Shown: positions 34,982 through 44,048 of the stretch, piece by piece
How positions within the stretch are numbered: position 1 is the stretch's first letter
Layout: each line of letters begins with the position of its first letter
Made by a program: the position numbers and the translations under genes
Origin: Rhizobium sp. 16-449-1b
Lineage (GTDB): Bacteria; Pseudomonadota; Alphaproteobacteria; Rhizobiales; Rhizobiaceae
Direction of reading: 5' to 3'
Assembly: GCF_017741935.1 (NCBI RefSeq)
Contig: NZ_JAGHMH010000021.1
Coordinates: 186,001-250,000 of the forward strand
DNA: 64,000 nt
The notes under the pieces: model-generated
Told to the model about the DNA's origin: nothing
The model's database searches: none
What the model saw: the letters and a program-made list of their open reading frames with translations, nothing else

Positions 34982-36406
34982 TCAGTTTGCGCTTGCCCAG
35001 GCGCGGATGCGCTTGAGGCCGGCTGCAAGAAGGTCGGTGGCAGCGCTCTCCGTCTCCGCCTCCACGTAGCAGCGCATTTCCGGCGCATTGCCCGATGGGC
35101 GGAAGTGGATGATGCGCTTGTCGGCAAGCGTCACGCGCAGGCCGTCGATGTCGCTGGTGCTGCCGACTTCTCCAATCGGCTGCAGGAAGTCGGAGAGATT
35201 GGCCGGGCTCGCGCGCAGATGCGCCATCAGCTTGGCGCTGGTCTCGACCGGGAAGTTCTCCAGCCGGTCGGCGGCGGCGAAGGGGAGTGCGTAGCCGGAT
35301 GCGACCACCGACAGGGGCCGCTTGTTTGCGGCCGCCTGGGCCAGCGTCGCCAACATCGGCAGGAAGCAATCGCGGGTCGGAAGGGCCAGAAGCTTCGTGC
35401 CATTGAGCTCGAAATCGCTCGCGACGAGCGTGCCGCCATTGGCCTCGAAGCCGACGACGCCGGTCTTGCCCTCGACAAGCGCCTCCTGCATGCCCGATAT
35501 CACGAAGGGCGATCCGACGCGGGTGCGGATGACGCTGAACGATCCTGATGCCTCAATGCCGGAGTTGGAGGTGACGGGTGTCACCACGGCGTCCGCACCG
35601 AGGACGTTAGCGGCGATCAGGCCGAGCAGGTCGCCGCGCAGCGGCGTGCCGGTTTCATCAGTGACCAGCGGCCGGTCGCCATCGCCATCGGCAGACACGA
35701 TGGCATTGAGGCCATGATCGCGTGCCGCCTGTTTCAGCAGCGCGACGGTCTCTTCCGAGACGGCTTCGGTATCGACGGGAATGAAGTGTTCGGAGCGCGC
35801 GAACGCCTTAACCTCGGCGCCGAAGTGCTCGAGCAGGTCGACCATGAGATCGCGGGCGACCGTGCTGTGCTGGTAGACGCCGACCTTCAGGCCGGCAAGC
35901 GCATGGGCGGGCAACAGGCTGGCGTTGCGTTTCGTGAAGAGAGCGAGACACTCGGCCGACCGATCCTCGGCCCGAACGTCGCTCAACGGCCAATCGAAGC
36001 CGGTGCGGTCGAGGTCCGTGGCGGCGGCCGTGATCGCGGCTTCGTCGGCCTTGTCGATTTCGCCATCGGGCCGATAGAACTTGATGCCGTTGCGGTCGGC
36101 GGGGATGTGGGAGCCGGTGATCATCAACGAGGCGGCGCCGAGATGCAGGCCGTAAAGCGCCAGCGCCGGCGTCGGGACCGTGCCGCAATCGATCATCGCG
36201 AAGCCGAGCTTGCCGAGCGCCTTGATGCAATCGGCTGATATCTCAGGGCTGGAATCACGAAAGTCGCGGCCGACGAGAATGGGATCACCCGCTTTTGCTC
36301 GGCTGCTTTCAAGCAGATAGCGCCCGAACGCCGTCGCATAGAGCGCCGATGCCCGACCCTTCAGATCCTCGGAAAGGCCTCGAAGCCCGCTTGTCCCAAA
36401 TTTCAT
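34982..36406 (-). CDS. manB: Phosphomannomutase
   Basis: A 474-residue alpha-D-phosphohexomutase interconverting mannose-6-phosphate and mannose-1-phosphate. The N-terminus FGTSGLRGL, the active-site serine loop MITGSHIPADRNGIKF and the metal loop SADGDGDRP are all visible. It resembles rhizobial NoeK-type enzymes. ATG 36406 is at the conserved N-terminus; the frame is open further upstream (36505) into the gap behind the ExoX-like gene. Some members also accept glucose phosphates. Confidence 0.88.
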   Translation of the reverse strand: MKFGTSGLRGLSEDLKGRASALYATAFGRYLLESSRAKAGDPILVGRDFRDSSPEISADCIKALGKLGFAMIDCGTVPTPALALYGLHLGAASLMITGSHIPADRNGIKFYRPDGEIDKADEAAITAAATDLDRTGFDWPLSDVRAEDRSAECLALFTKRNASLLPAHALAGLKVGVYQHSTVARDLMVDLLEHFGAEVKAFARSEHFIPVDTEAVSEETVALLKQAARDHGLNAIVSADGDGDRPLVTDETGTPLRGDLLGLIAANVLGADAVVTPVTSNSGIEASGSFSVIRTRVGSPFVISGMQEALVEGKTGVVGFEANGGTLVASDFELNGTKLLALPTRDCFLPMLATLAQAAANKRPLSVVASGYALPFAAADRLENFPVETSAKLMAHLRASPANLSDFLQPIGEVGSTSDIDGLRVTLADKRIIHFRPSGNAPEMRCYVEAETESAATDLLAAGLKRIRAWASAN

Positions 36407-36458
36407 TCTGAATAAGCCCAACCGAAATATCTGTGCGCCTGAAACGTCCTGTTCCTTC

Positions 36459-36770
36459 TCATCTCTCGCTGCGCTCTTTCCATACCAAGTATAGTACCCC
36501 TCCAAAATATCCGACCTGTATAAGGACGATACAGATCAGTCCGTAGTATATCGTCGTCGCGATACTCCGATAATGAAGATAACAAATCAGGCAGAATGCA
36601 ACGGTCGTAAGCAGCATCCTGATATAGACCGCAGGTGCACGCATCAGGGACACAAACCGGCGGATCGCCGTTTCGCTTTCCTGTGTGGACTGTTGCTCTT
36701 CCCCGCGAGCCTGTGACGAGCCGGATGAAGAGTGCGGCTCGGCGGTCGACGCCGAAAAAGGAGTTTGCAT
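36459..36770 (-). CDS. Exopolysaccharide production repressor, ExoX-like small membrane protein
   Basis: A 103-residue protein with about 42 hydrophilic residues and then two membrane helices. The part MRAPAVYIRMLL... through ICIVLIQVGYFGGVLYLVWKE closely follows ExoX/PsiA-type repressors of rhizobia, which lower exopolysaccharide synthesis by acting against the ExoY priming enzyme. Those proteins usually start near this protein's Met43, so the Ser/Glu/Gln-rich N-terminus is an extension. Even so, GGAAG lies 6 bases before ATG 36770, supporting the longer form. Confidence 0.78.
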   Translation of the reverse strand: MQTPFSASTAEPHSSSGSSQARGEEQQSTQESETAIRRFVSLMRAPAVYIRMLLTTVAFCLICYLHYRSIATTIYYGLICIVLIQVGYFGGVLYLVWKERSER

Positions 36771-36845
36771 ATCGATCTTCCAATCTATTTGCGTGAGCGC
36801 GGTCTGGCACGGCAGCGATGTGTGCTGCAGCTTTTCCAGCTTTTC

Positions 36846-37700
36846 TTACTTCGAGGGCGGGAGGCCGGGTTCGCATCCTTCCGCCGGCCCGGCTCCTCTT
36901 CCATAAACATGAACGTAGTCGACAAGTAGCGTTGACGGGTTTGGCGTCTTGTCGATTGGCCAGCCGCTACCCAAGGCGAGATTGACGAGAGGATACATCG
37001 CGCTGTCCAACTCGGGAGGCGCAGGATATTGCCAGACCTTCTCCCGATCGAAAAAGAAGGTCAGGTTCCGCGGCGAGATATCGACGCCGAAGGTATGGAA
37101 GTCATCGATCAGGCTGCCGTCGGGGACAGACACGATGTGGCCATCACCACGGTTTTTCGCCTGGTCGCGAAACCAGACATGGACCACCGAGTGATACTCC
37201 GATGTCGCGCGGCCATAATATTCGATCACATCGATCTCGACCTTTCCGTCCATGGCGCTCGCCGGGCGAAGAGGAATGAGCCAGAATGCCGGCCAAGTTC
37301 CGGGCCCCGGCGGCATCTTCATTCTCACCTCGAAATAGCCGTAACGCGTTCCGACGCCTGCGCCCGTCGCATCGGCGGCGGCAATCAGGCCCGATGTCCA
37401 TTTGCCGGTGGAATCCTTCGCGGCAGTAATTGACAGCATGCCATCGCGAACCCTGAAAGGTCCGTTGGGACCGGGATTCGCGAACTGTGCATCACCGAAA
37501 TCGCCGCCCCACGGCGTATGCGCAATCCACCGTGCGGGACCGATACGATCGACCGCTATGCTTTCGTCGTCAAACTCTTCCATCATCACGGGTTTGAGTT
37601 CGCAAGCATCGAGTGCCTCGTTTGCACGCGCGTTTGTGCAGAGCAAAGAGCCGCCAAAAATAAACAAACTAAGAAGAATACGGGAACGCGCAGTAATCAT
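36846..37700 (-). CDS. Secreted GH16 beta-glycanase, ExoK-like
   Basis: A 284-residue family 16 glycoside hydrolase with an N-terminal signal sequence (hydrophobic stretch at 8-22, cleavage near Ala-Arg-Ala). The catalytic ExDxxE motif is VEIDVIEYYG (Glu155, Asp157, Glu160) and the substrate-cleft WPAFWLI precedes it. Such enzymes trim beta-1,3 or beta-1,4 glucans; in rhizobia ExoK shortens nascent exopolysaccharide. Divergent from the polymerase gene and possibly in one transcript with the ExoX-like gene. Confidence 0.85.
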   Translation of the reverse strand: MITARSRILLSLFIFGGSLLCTNARANEALDACELKPVMMEEFDDESIAVDRIGPARWIAHTPWGGDFGDAQFANPGPNGPFRVRDGMLSITAAKDSTGKWTSGLIAAADATGAGVGTRYGYFEVRMKMPPGPGTWPAFWLIPLRPASAMDGKVEIDVIEYYGRATSEYHSVVHVWFRDQAKNRGDGHIVSVPDGSLIDDFHTFGVDISPRNLTFFFDREKVWQYPAPPELDSAMYPLVNLALGSGWPIDKTPNPSTLLVDYVHVYGRGAGPAEGCEPGLPPSK

Positions 37701-37811
37701 GCGAATGATCCTTGTCGGAAAACTTGCGCGGAAAACGCTGGCCGCACTGCCTCATGATGAAGTTGCCGTTGAGGACATTTCAGCTTTCATCCGAGAATAA
37801 TATGGTTTACT

Positions 37812-37826
37812 TTGCACTGCAATATA
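37812..37826. promoter_or_regulatory. Palindromic motif before the polymerase gene
   Basis: TTGCACTGCAATATA, matching TTGCATTGCAATATA before the GT2 gene (39481-39495) at 14 of 15 bases. The core TTGCA-N-TGCAA is symmetrical. It lies about 80 bases before the polymerase start in a very AT-rich gap shared with the divergent GH16 gene. Confidence 0.55.
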
Positions 37827-37907
37827 ATAATATATTTTTGGATTATTCCAGATAATACGCATAACGATCGCGACTAATAGCAAAATACGGCAAGGAGTAA
37901 TTGGTCG

Positions 37908-39350
37908 ATGAGCGTAGAACCAATCGGAGTTATTACCGTTTTCATTGGCCTTATTTGCCTATTCTACGGCTACAAGGCTACGGCGATCATCTTCGTCGTA
38001 ATGACGGTATTCGGTTCCGCGGCAGCGTTCATAGCCGGCGCGGCCAGTATTCAGCCCGCGCACTTGTTTCTAATGTTTCTCGTCCTCTCCGTGCTTCCAT
38101 GGCGGTTCAACGTGGGTGTCGCGTTGCGCGGCCTAAGATTTGCTCAACCTGGCTTCTGGCTTGCGTGCCTCGTCCTGTATGGCGCCATTTCGGGGTTCTT
38201 CATGCCCAGGCTGCTTGCGGGCGCCACGCAAATCATACCTGTCGGCAGTTCCGAGTATCCTGAAACCGGCGGAACAGTGCCTTTGGGACCTTTGTCGAGT
38301 AACTTCACGCAGACCGTTTACCTCACCGCAGACCTTGTTTGCTTCCTCACTGTCTTGGCAGTAGCCTCCACGAAACGGGGATTTTACGCCATCGTTACCG
38401 GCCTCATCGCGTATGCGTCGATGAACGCGGTCTTCGCGATGCTTGACCTTGTCACCGGCGCAACCGGCACGGCAGACCTGCTCGCCTTCATGAGGAATGC
38501 GCAGTATGCATTTCACGACAAGGAATCCATAGCGGGCCTAAAGCGCATAGTGGGTTCGTTCCCAGAGGCGTCCGCCTTCGCCGGAATGACGCTTGGAGCG
38601 CTCGGCTTCACCGCGACAATGTGGATTTGCGGCAGGCAGGCTCGATGGATGGGCTTTCTTGCACTGCTATCGCTTGCGCTCATTCTTCTCTCAACATCCT
38701 CGACGGGACTGGTTGCGACGCCGGTATGCATGGTGATCCTATACGTCACGGCGATCGCACGCTGTGGGGTCGGCAGGGACAGGCGCAACAGCACGCTCGT
38801 CGTCCTACTCGCGCCGCAGCTGTTCATTCTGGCGGGGATCATTGTGGTATTGAACAGCGGCCTGTTCGACACTCTCTATCACTACGTCGATCTTTTGATC
38901 CTCAGCAAGTCGACAACCTCCTCCGGTGTGGAGCGCGCCTCTTGGAACGCCTATGGAATCCAGAATTTTCTGGACTCATGGGGCATGGGCGTCGGCTTGG
39001 GCACGTCGCGGACTTCAAGCTTTCCGATCGCACTGCTGTCGAATGTCGGCCTACCCGGCACCTTGTTCTTTGTCCTCTTTGCCTTCTGCGCGATCGGCCG
39101 AAAGCGCGGCGTCGAACGAACAGTAGACGCCGACGTACGGCTTGCCGCTCGCAACGGATGCCTGTTTCTCCTGATCGGGGCGACGGTCGCAGGCGCGATG
39201 GTCGATCTTGGGCTGCTATTTTTTATTCTGGCAGCTCTTGCAAGTTCGGAGCCTGAAAATGAGTACGCGCTGCCACTTGGCGGCTGGAAAAAGAGCACCA
39301 CTGCCGGCGGGAAGCAAGACCTGGCAGCGATGCATGCAAGAGCGAATTAA
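37908..39350 (+). CDS. Polysaccharide polymerase, O-antigen ligase/Wzy-like membrane protein
   Basis: A 480-residue integral membrane protein with roughly ten to twelve hydrophobic segments and one long loop (about residues 105-140). Topology and the pattern GVGLGTSRTSSFPIALLSNVGLPGTLFF, with conserved Arg and Gly, fit Wzy/ExoQ-type polymerases, which join repeat units at the outer face of the inner membrane. Sequence identity in this family is low, so the call rests on topology and neighbours. GGCAAGGAG lies 9-10 bases before ATG 37908. G+C is visibly lower than in flanking genes. Confidence 0.72.
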   Translation: MSVEPIGVITVFIGLICLFYGYKATAIIFVVMTVFGSAAAFIAGAASIQPAHLFLMFLVLSVLPWRFNVGVALRGLRFAQPGFWLACLVLYGAISGFFMPRLLAGATQIIPVGSSEYPETGGTVPLGPLSSNFTQTVYLTADLVCFLTVLAVASTKRGFYAIVTGLIAYASMNAVFAMLDLVTGATGTADLLAFMRNAQYAFHDKESIAGLKRIVGSFPEASAFAGMTLGALGFTATMWICGRQARWMGFLALLSLALILLSTSSTGLVATPVCMVILYVTAIARCGVGRDRRNSTLVVLLAPQLFILAGIIVVLNSGLFDTLYHYVDLLILSKSTTSSGVERASWNAYGIQNFLDSWGMGVGLGTSRTSSFPIALLSNVGLPGTLFFVLFAFCAIGRKRGVERTVDADVRLAARNGCLFLLIGATVAGAMVDLGLLFFILAALASSEPENEYALPLGGWKKSTTAGGKQDLAAMHARAN

Positions 39351-39477
39351 ATCTACAGCCCAGAACAGCAAAGGTACCATTTCGAGTTTGGTTTCGTATG
39401 AAATCACTTCGGAAAAAGGTCGCAAAAACAGAGAATTTTTCTATCATAAATAGTAGATTTAAATGGCGTTATTTGGC

Positions 39478-39494
39478 ATATTGCATTGCAATAT
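39478..39494. promoter_or_regulatory. 17-base perfect palindrome before the GT2 gene
   Basis: ATATTGCA-T-TGCAATAT, 8-base arms around one base, ending 24 bases before the GT2 start. It matches the motif at 37812-37826. Probably a binding site for a regulator shared by both polysaccharide genes. Confidence 0.6.
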
Positions 39495-39518
39495 ACATCC
39501 TGGAAGACCGGGGCGACC

Positions 39519-40547
39519 ATGAAAGAAAATCAGCCATTCTTAAGCGTCGTGATAACATGCTTTAATTACGAGCTCTACATAAAGCAGTGTATTGAAAGTG
39601 TACTTGAACAAAAATCAATGGACGTTGAGGTAATCGTTGTAGATGACGGCTCTACGGATCGATCCTGGCAACGTATTGGCGAATTCCAGGACAAGGTAAC
39701 CGCCTTTCGAACCGAAAACCGTGGCGCGCTCAGAAGCTCGCTGTTTGGTCTTTCACGGGCAAAGGGCAAGTTTGTCTACTTCCTTGACGCGGACGACCTG
39801 CTTCAGCCCGACGCCCTCAGGATCATCGTGCCGCACCTGCGCCCGGATGTATCGAAGATACAATTCATGCTCGTGCCCATCAACAAGGATGGGCGGCAGA
39901 TCGGCGAGCCGTTTCCCAAGCTCAACGCACTGGATGAATCGAAGTCGCTGATACGCTCCATACGCAAACGCGGATATTACAATACACCTCCGACGTCCGG
40001 TAATATCTATCGTCGCGACGTCTACGAAAATCTGGGCGATTTGAGTTACGAACGAGGGATCGATGGGGTTCCCTACTTGCTCGCTCCGTTTGTTGGCAAT
40101 GTCATATCGATCAACGAGCCGCTCGGAAAATACAGAATTCACAATTCCAATCTCTCATCGTTCTCGACGCTTACAAGCGATCGCATGAGAGGTTACGCGG
40201 ATCGCTTCGTCGGCCGGCTGAAGCATCTTTCCGAGTTGATTGATGCCCGCGGATTGGGCGCGAAGTTACAGGTTCGAGAAGACTACGCCTATGTATTGGA
40301 AATGCGAATACTGGCTGCGGTTGCGCTGGGGCAGAGACCACGCTGGGATCTGGTCAACCGCTATATTCAGGCGGTCTGGCGTGAGCACGCCAGCATGGCG
40401 CGCCGGCTGGCGTTCACTGGCTTTGCTATCGCTCTCTTTGTATCCCCCGATTGGGGCCGCCGCCAACTGGCGCAGATTAGGCTCAATCCCGCACGCTTTT
40501 GGCGCGTAAGATCTCGATTGAAGAAAGCGCTGCCAGTTCTAAAGTGA
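39519..40547 (+). CDS. Glycosyltransferase family 2
   Basis: A 342-residue GT-A-fold glycosyltransferase. Near the N-terminus LSVVITCFNYELYIKQCIESVL and VIVVDDGSTDRSW; the donor metal DxD is FLDADDLL. It adds a sugar from a nucleotide donor to a lipid-linked repeat unit at the cytoplasmic face. It is similar by eye to the gene at 48670-49686 along most of its length, sharing PPTSGN-RRD and EPLGKYRIH/EPLGRYRVH, so the two are paralogues. ATG 39519 is taken because the family strand starts there. Confidence 0.85.
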   Translation: MKENQPFLSVVITCFNYELYIKQCIESVLEQKSMDVEVIVVDDGSTDRSWQRIGEFQDKVTAFRTENRGALRSSLFGLSRAKGKFVYFLDADDLLQPDALRIIVPHLRPDVSKIQFMLVPINKDGRQIGEPFPKLNALDESKSLIRSIRKRGYYNTPPTSGNIYRRDVYENLGDLSYERGIDGVPYLLAPFVGNVISINEPLGKYRIHNSNLSSFSTLTSDRMRGYADRFVGRLKHLSELIDARGLGAKLQVREDYAYVLEMRILAAVALGQRPRWDLVNRYIQAVWREHASMARRLAFTGFAIALFVSPDWGRRQLAQIRLNPARFWRVRSRLKKALPVLK

Positions 40548-40846
40548 CGTGGCTTGCCGTGAATGCCAAGCTGATGAAACGCAAGAGCGCTACCCTCTGC
40601 AGGCCGGGAGCCAAATGCCAAATTCATTTCCGGAGGCACCGCGTAAATTCACAATGCTCTTCAGGCTAATTCGCTCTCCTGCTTGGCGCGCAGGCTGAAA
40701 GCCGCCGGCAAAATTGCGACTTCGCAGGCGCTTCTTTGTCTTTGGGTGCGACTATTCCATGGGCGACCGAGGCCAACGGACGACTATCGTTCAAATTAGC
40801 ATCGTAAGCTGGTAAAACCGACGTCTCCGCCCAAATCGCCGACTAG
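40548..40846. other. Intergenic region between GT2 and a small membrane-protein gene
   Basis: A 299-base gap between convergent genes. I see no credible gene, hairpin or repeat in it. Confidence 0.4.
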
Positions 40847-41140
40847 CTATTCTGACGGATATCTTGAGGTGATTTTAGCTGAAGGCTGTTTGTCTTCGCG
40901 AGACGAACGCCGCACATAAACCATGTAAAACAGGCAATGGGCGAAGACGTAACCGGCCTCCAGTGCAGCAGCGTAGGCTAATCCCCACAGCACCGAAGAA
41001 CCGATCGAGTCACCCAGCCCATGGCTGGTAACGGCAAAGACGACGACCACCAAGGCAACGATAAGTGTGAAAATCAACACAGGCAATCGCACGGCGCATA
41101 CTGCGCCAACAATAAATGCGATCACGATCGCCAATGGCAT
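40847..41140 (-). CDS. Small three-helix membrane protein, function unknown
   Basis: A 97-residue protein with about three hydrophobic helices (residues 1-18, 20-37, 48-75) and a basic, Ser/Lys-rich C-terminus. GGAGG lies about 9 bases before ATG 41140. I do not recognise it as a named family. The helix AAALEAGYVFAHCLFYMVYVRR ending in a basic tail recalls the second helix of ExoX-like proteins, but the match is weak. It sits among polysaccharide genes, downstream of the exoF-like gene on the same strand. Confidence 0.6.
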   Translation of the reverse strand: MPLAIVIAFIVGAVCAVRLPVLIFTLIVALVVVVFAVTSHGLGDSIGSSVLWGLAYAAALEAGYVFAHCLFYMVYVRRSSREDKQPSAKITSRYPSE

Positions 41141-41280
41141 CTAGTACAGCCTCCGACAGCCTCATGGATAACAAATCACACGTATCGTTATCGACCATCA
41201 AAGGGTTCGTCGCAAGTAGTCTACACTGAAAATTCGAGCAGCTGCCGATCTGTTACGCAGCGAGATGAGCTACACACGCG

Positions 41281-42606
41281 CTAACCGTTTCCACCGGTGG
41301 AAGTCTCCTTTCGCGGCCGCTCAACGGTCAGGACGTCGCCAGGAACGATCAGATCGTTGGCATCGACGGTGAGATTATGAACGACGCCATTCTCGTTGCG
41401 ATTGACAGTCATGACAAAATCGGACGGATGTTCACCTTCCACGGCCGCGATCGCGGCCGGCGCGCGCGCCTCCAGATTATTGATAAGCGATTGCGCTGTC
41501 TTCGCTTTCTCAGCGTTCGTGATCAACTGATCACGCAAATTCGTCGCTTCCGTCAACGCGGCAACGCGGTAACGATTGTGCACTTCCTTGGTATCTTGAT
41601 CGAACTTCGTGATGTCCTGCTGAGTCTTCAGGGTCGCGAGCGCGACATCGAGATTGCGCCCCTCGAGTTCCGCCAGATTCTGGTTGGCGGCCAACTCTCG
41701 CGAAGAGACGGTAAGCCCCTGCGCAATGAGCTTATTGACGGAACCGACATCCTTATTCGCAAGCTCTATCTGCTTTGAAAGGGAATCCGCCTTTGATTTG
41801 AGCGATTCGACCTGATTTAGAGCCAGTACCCTTGCCTGACTTAGCGCATCGAGCTCTGCTTGCATCGAACTCAGCTGGGTGTCCAGAAGTGCTTGCTGGT
41901 CCGTCATCATGCGGGCTACGACAGGATCGGTCCCCAGCTTTGTCAGCTCCGGGGGGAAAGCCACCGATGCAGCGTTGGCGAGTGCGGCTTCTACCCTTGC
42001 TTGCCTGGCAAGCAAACCCAACCGCTCTTCGGCAAGCGTCCGGATATCTCCGCTGCTGATAAGCGCGTCGCGTTGAATGCTGATTACGTTCGAGTCCATC
42101 GGGCCAACGCCTCCGGCCATGCTCAAAGCCTGAACAACGGTGAGTCCCGGAATGTAATTGTATTTTCCGGGCTGCCCGACCAACCCGTTTACAAAGAAAG
42201 GCCGATACGCAACGACTTCCACGGAAGCGTTAGGCCGCTTCTGCAGGCCGACTTGCGACTGAAGCTTTTCGCCGATCGCGTCGGCAACCTGTTCGAGGGT
42301 CTTGCCGGCCGCGGGTACTGCGCCAATGATCGGCAGCGAGAGATTACCCCCCGGAGATATGACGAACTCGCCTGTCAATGGCACCCATTCGAAGGCCGTG
42401 CCGGTCGTGGGACGCCATTCGAACACCCGGATTTTCAAAGTGTCCTGGACGCCGAGAACATAGCCTTCCGCCAGAGCCAGATTCGGATGCACCGCGGCGC
42501 CCATCATCATGGCAAACATCAACGGAACGAGCTTCCGAAATTGCCGAGCGAGACGCATCGCAGCGGCACATCCTTCGCCTGAAAGCGCTATCAGATTTAG
42601 GCGCAT
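41281..42606 (-). CDS. exoF: Polysaccharide export protein, ExoF-like (Wza/OPX family)
   Basis: A 441-residue periplasmic/outer-membrane export protein with a hydrophobic signal sequence near residues 25-46. A polysaccharide-export domain (YVLGVQDTLKIRVFEW, ISPGGNLSLPIIGAV) is followed by a SLBB-type segment (FFVNGLVGQPGKYNYIPGLTVVQALSMAGGV), then a long coiled coil (about 190-370) and a second SLBB-like end (DLIVPGDVLTVERP). This order is that of rhizobial ExoF. GGAG lies 7 bases before the start. It exports polymer with the ExoP-like protein. Confidence 0.87.
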   Translation of the reverse strand: MRLNLIALSGEGCAAAMRLARQFRKLVPLMFAMMMGAAVHPNLALAEGYVLGVQDTLKIRVFEWRPTTGTAFEWVPLTGEFVISPGGNLSLPIIGAVPAAGKTLEQVADAIGEKLQSQVGLQKRPNASVEVVAYRPFFVNGLVGQPGKYNYIPGLTVVQALSMAGGVGPMDSNVISIQRDALISSGDIRTLAEERLGLLARQARVEAALANAASVAFPPELTKLGTDPVVARMMTDQQALLDTQLSSMQAELDALSQARVLALNQVESLKSKADSLSKQIELANKDVGSVNKLIAQGLTVSSRELAANQNLAELEGRNLDVALATLKTQQDITKFDQDTKEVHNRYRVAALTEATNLRDQLITNAEKAKTAQSLINNLEARAPAAIAAVEGEHPSDFVMTVNRNENGVVHNLTVDANDLIVPGDVLTVERPRKETSTGGNG

Positions 42607-42650
42607 CTCATACTCCGAGCATTGTTCATCCGCTAACGACCGATCGGCGC

Positions 42651-43763
42651 TCAGCTCGCCTGCGCCAAAAGCAAACTGCCGCCCATAGCTTTGCTGATAT
42701 AAGCACTGAACCTGTCCACGAACACATCTGTCCTAAATTGAGCAGCCCTGAAAACAGCGTCATTGGGGTCGAAGTCGACTCTCTGCCACCGCTCTACCGC
42801 ATCGATAATGGCATCGACGGTTTGCTCTTCGAAGAAGAGGCCCGTCTTTTGGGAGACGACGGTTTCGGTTGCGCCTCCGCGACCATAGGCAATAACCGGC
42901 CGGCCACTCGCCATTGCCTCCAGAGGTACAATTCCAAAATCCTCTTCACCCGGGAAGATCAATGCCTTGCAACGCGCATAGTGATGCTTGAGCACGTCAA
43001 ACGGTTGCGCGCCGAGAATTGTGACGTTCGGACCCGCGATCTTTCTCAGGTGGCCGAGCATTTCCCCGCCACCGATGACAACGAGCTTCGCCCCCAGACG
43101 ATTGAAGGCTTCAACCGCAAGGTCCGGCCGCTTGTAGCCAACCAATTCGCCGACCATCAGGAAATAATCATCGAGCTCCCGACGGGGAACCGGGCTGAAT
43201 GCCTGCGTGTCAACCGGGGGATGAATAATCTCGGCGTCCCGGCGATAATAGCTCTTGATCCTGTGGGCAACCGTTGCCGAATTGGCGATAAAACCGTCCA
43301 CGCGGTTGGATGTCGCGACATCCCATGTCCGCAGATAATGCGCCATCGGCGGCATCATCATTCGGGTCAGCAAACCGGAGCTTTCATAGTACCTGTTATA
43401 CATGTTCCAAATGTAGCGCATCGGCGAATGGCAATAGCAAATATGCATTGCCGGCGATGTGGGAATAATGCCCTTCGCCGGCCCGGATTCACTGCTGATG
43501 ACAAGATCGTAGCCGCTAAGATCGAGCTGCTCCAACGCCATCGGCATCAACGGCAAGTAGCGCTTGTACATTTTCGTCGCCAACGGAAGGCGGCCGATGA
43601 ATGTCGTATGAATCCTATGCTTGTTTATCGTGTCGGAAATGGCGGCTGGATCATAGGCATGCGTATAGATATCAGCCTCAGGAAACATGCGGCACAGAGA
43701 TTCCAGAACTTTCTCGCCGCCACGCATTCCAACCAACCAGTAGTGAATGATCGCTACACGCAT
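42651..43763 (-). CDS. Glycosyltransferase family 4
   Basis: A 370-residue GT-B enzyme. The N-terminal domain starts MRVAIIHYWLVGMRGGEKVLE; the C-terminal nucleotide-sugar domain has the E-x7-E motif in EEDFGIVPLEAMASGRPVIAYG. This subgroup often transfers mannose, which would fit the GDP-mannose genes in the locus. ATG 43763 is used, with GGAGC upstream; the frame opens to 43823 but that part is not family-like. It precedes exoF on the same strand. Confidence 0.85.
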   Translation of the reverse strand: MRVAIIHYWLVGMRGGEKVLESLCRMFPEADIYTHAYDPAAISDTINKHRIHTTFIGRLPLATKMYKRYLPLMPMALEQLDLSGYDLVISSESGPAKGIIPTSPAMHICYCHSPMRYIWNMYNRYYESSGLLTRMMMPPMAHYLRTWDVATSNRVDGFIANSATVAHRIKSYYRRDAEIIHPPVDTQAFSPVPRRELDDYFLMVGELVGYKRPDLAVEAFNRLGAKLVVIGGGEMLGHLRKIAGPNVTILGAQPFDVLKHHYARCKALIFPGEEDFGIVPLEAMASGRPVIAYGRGGATETVVSQKTGLFFEEQTVDAIIDAVERWQRVDFDPNDAVFRAAQFRTDVFVDRFSAYISKAMGGSLLLAQAS

Positions 43764-43860
43764 AAGATGCTCCACGTCCAAAACAACAGGGCAACAGGCC
43801 ACCCTTAAGGGCTTAAAATGCACAGTCCGAATCCAATACCAAGAAATGATATTGGATCTA

Positions 43861-43890
43861 ATATCTCAGATATATTTCATATCGAGATAT
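43861..43890. promoter_or_regulatory. Inverted repeat in the divergent GT4-exoY region
   Basis: Arms ATATCTC (43861-43867) and GAGATAT (43884-43890), perfect, 16 bases apart, in a very AT-rich stretch. Likely part of the regulatory region between the divergent GT4 and ExoY-type genes. Confidence 0.4.
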
Positions 43891-43915
43891 CTATACTAAA
43901 TATATTCATCATACT

Positions 43916-43942
43916 GCGCCGCACTCTTATATAGTGCGACGC
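43916..43942. promoter_or_regulatory. Inverted repeat, operator-like, between GT4 and exoY
   Basis: Arms GCGCCGCACT (43916-43925) and AGTGCGACGC (43933-43942), 9 of 10 matching, with spacer CTTATAT. A GC-rich island within AT-rich DNA between divergent genes; more likely an operator than a terminator. Confidence 0.5.
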
Positions 43943-44048
43943 AATAAAAGCATTGTCAAATCGTTTACTAGTTGTTAATTTAAATATGCCTGACAGTCTG
44001 AATTTCTGCATGTTCGTTTGAAATTGCTATTCTTACGGGGGTTATCCG

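Noticed and set aside
42378..43808. A 476-codon plus-strand frame across exoF and GT4
   Set aside because: Spans the junction of two well-supported genes on the other strand and has no protein-like features.
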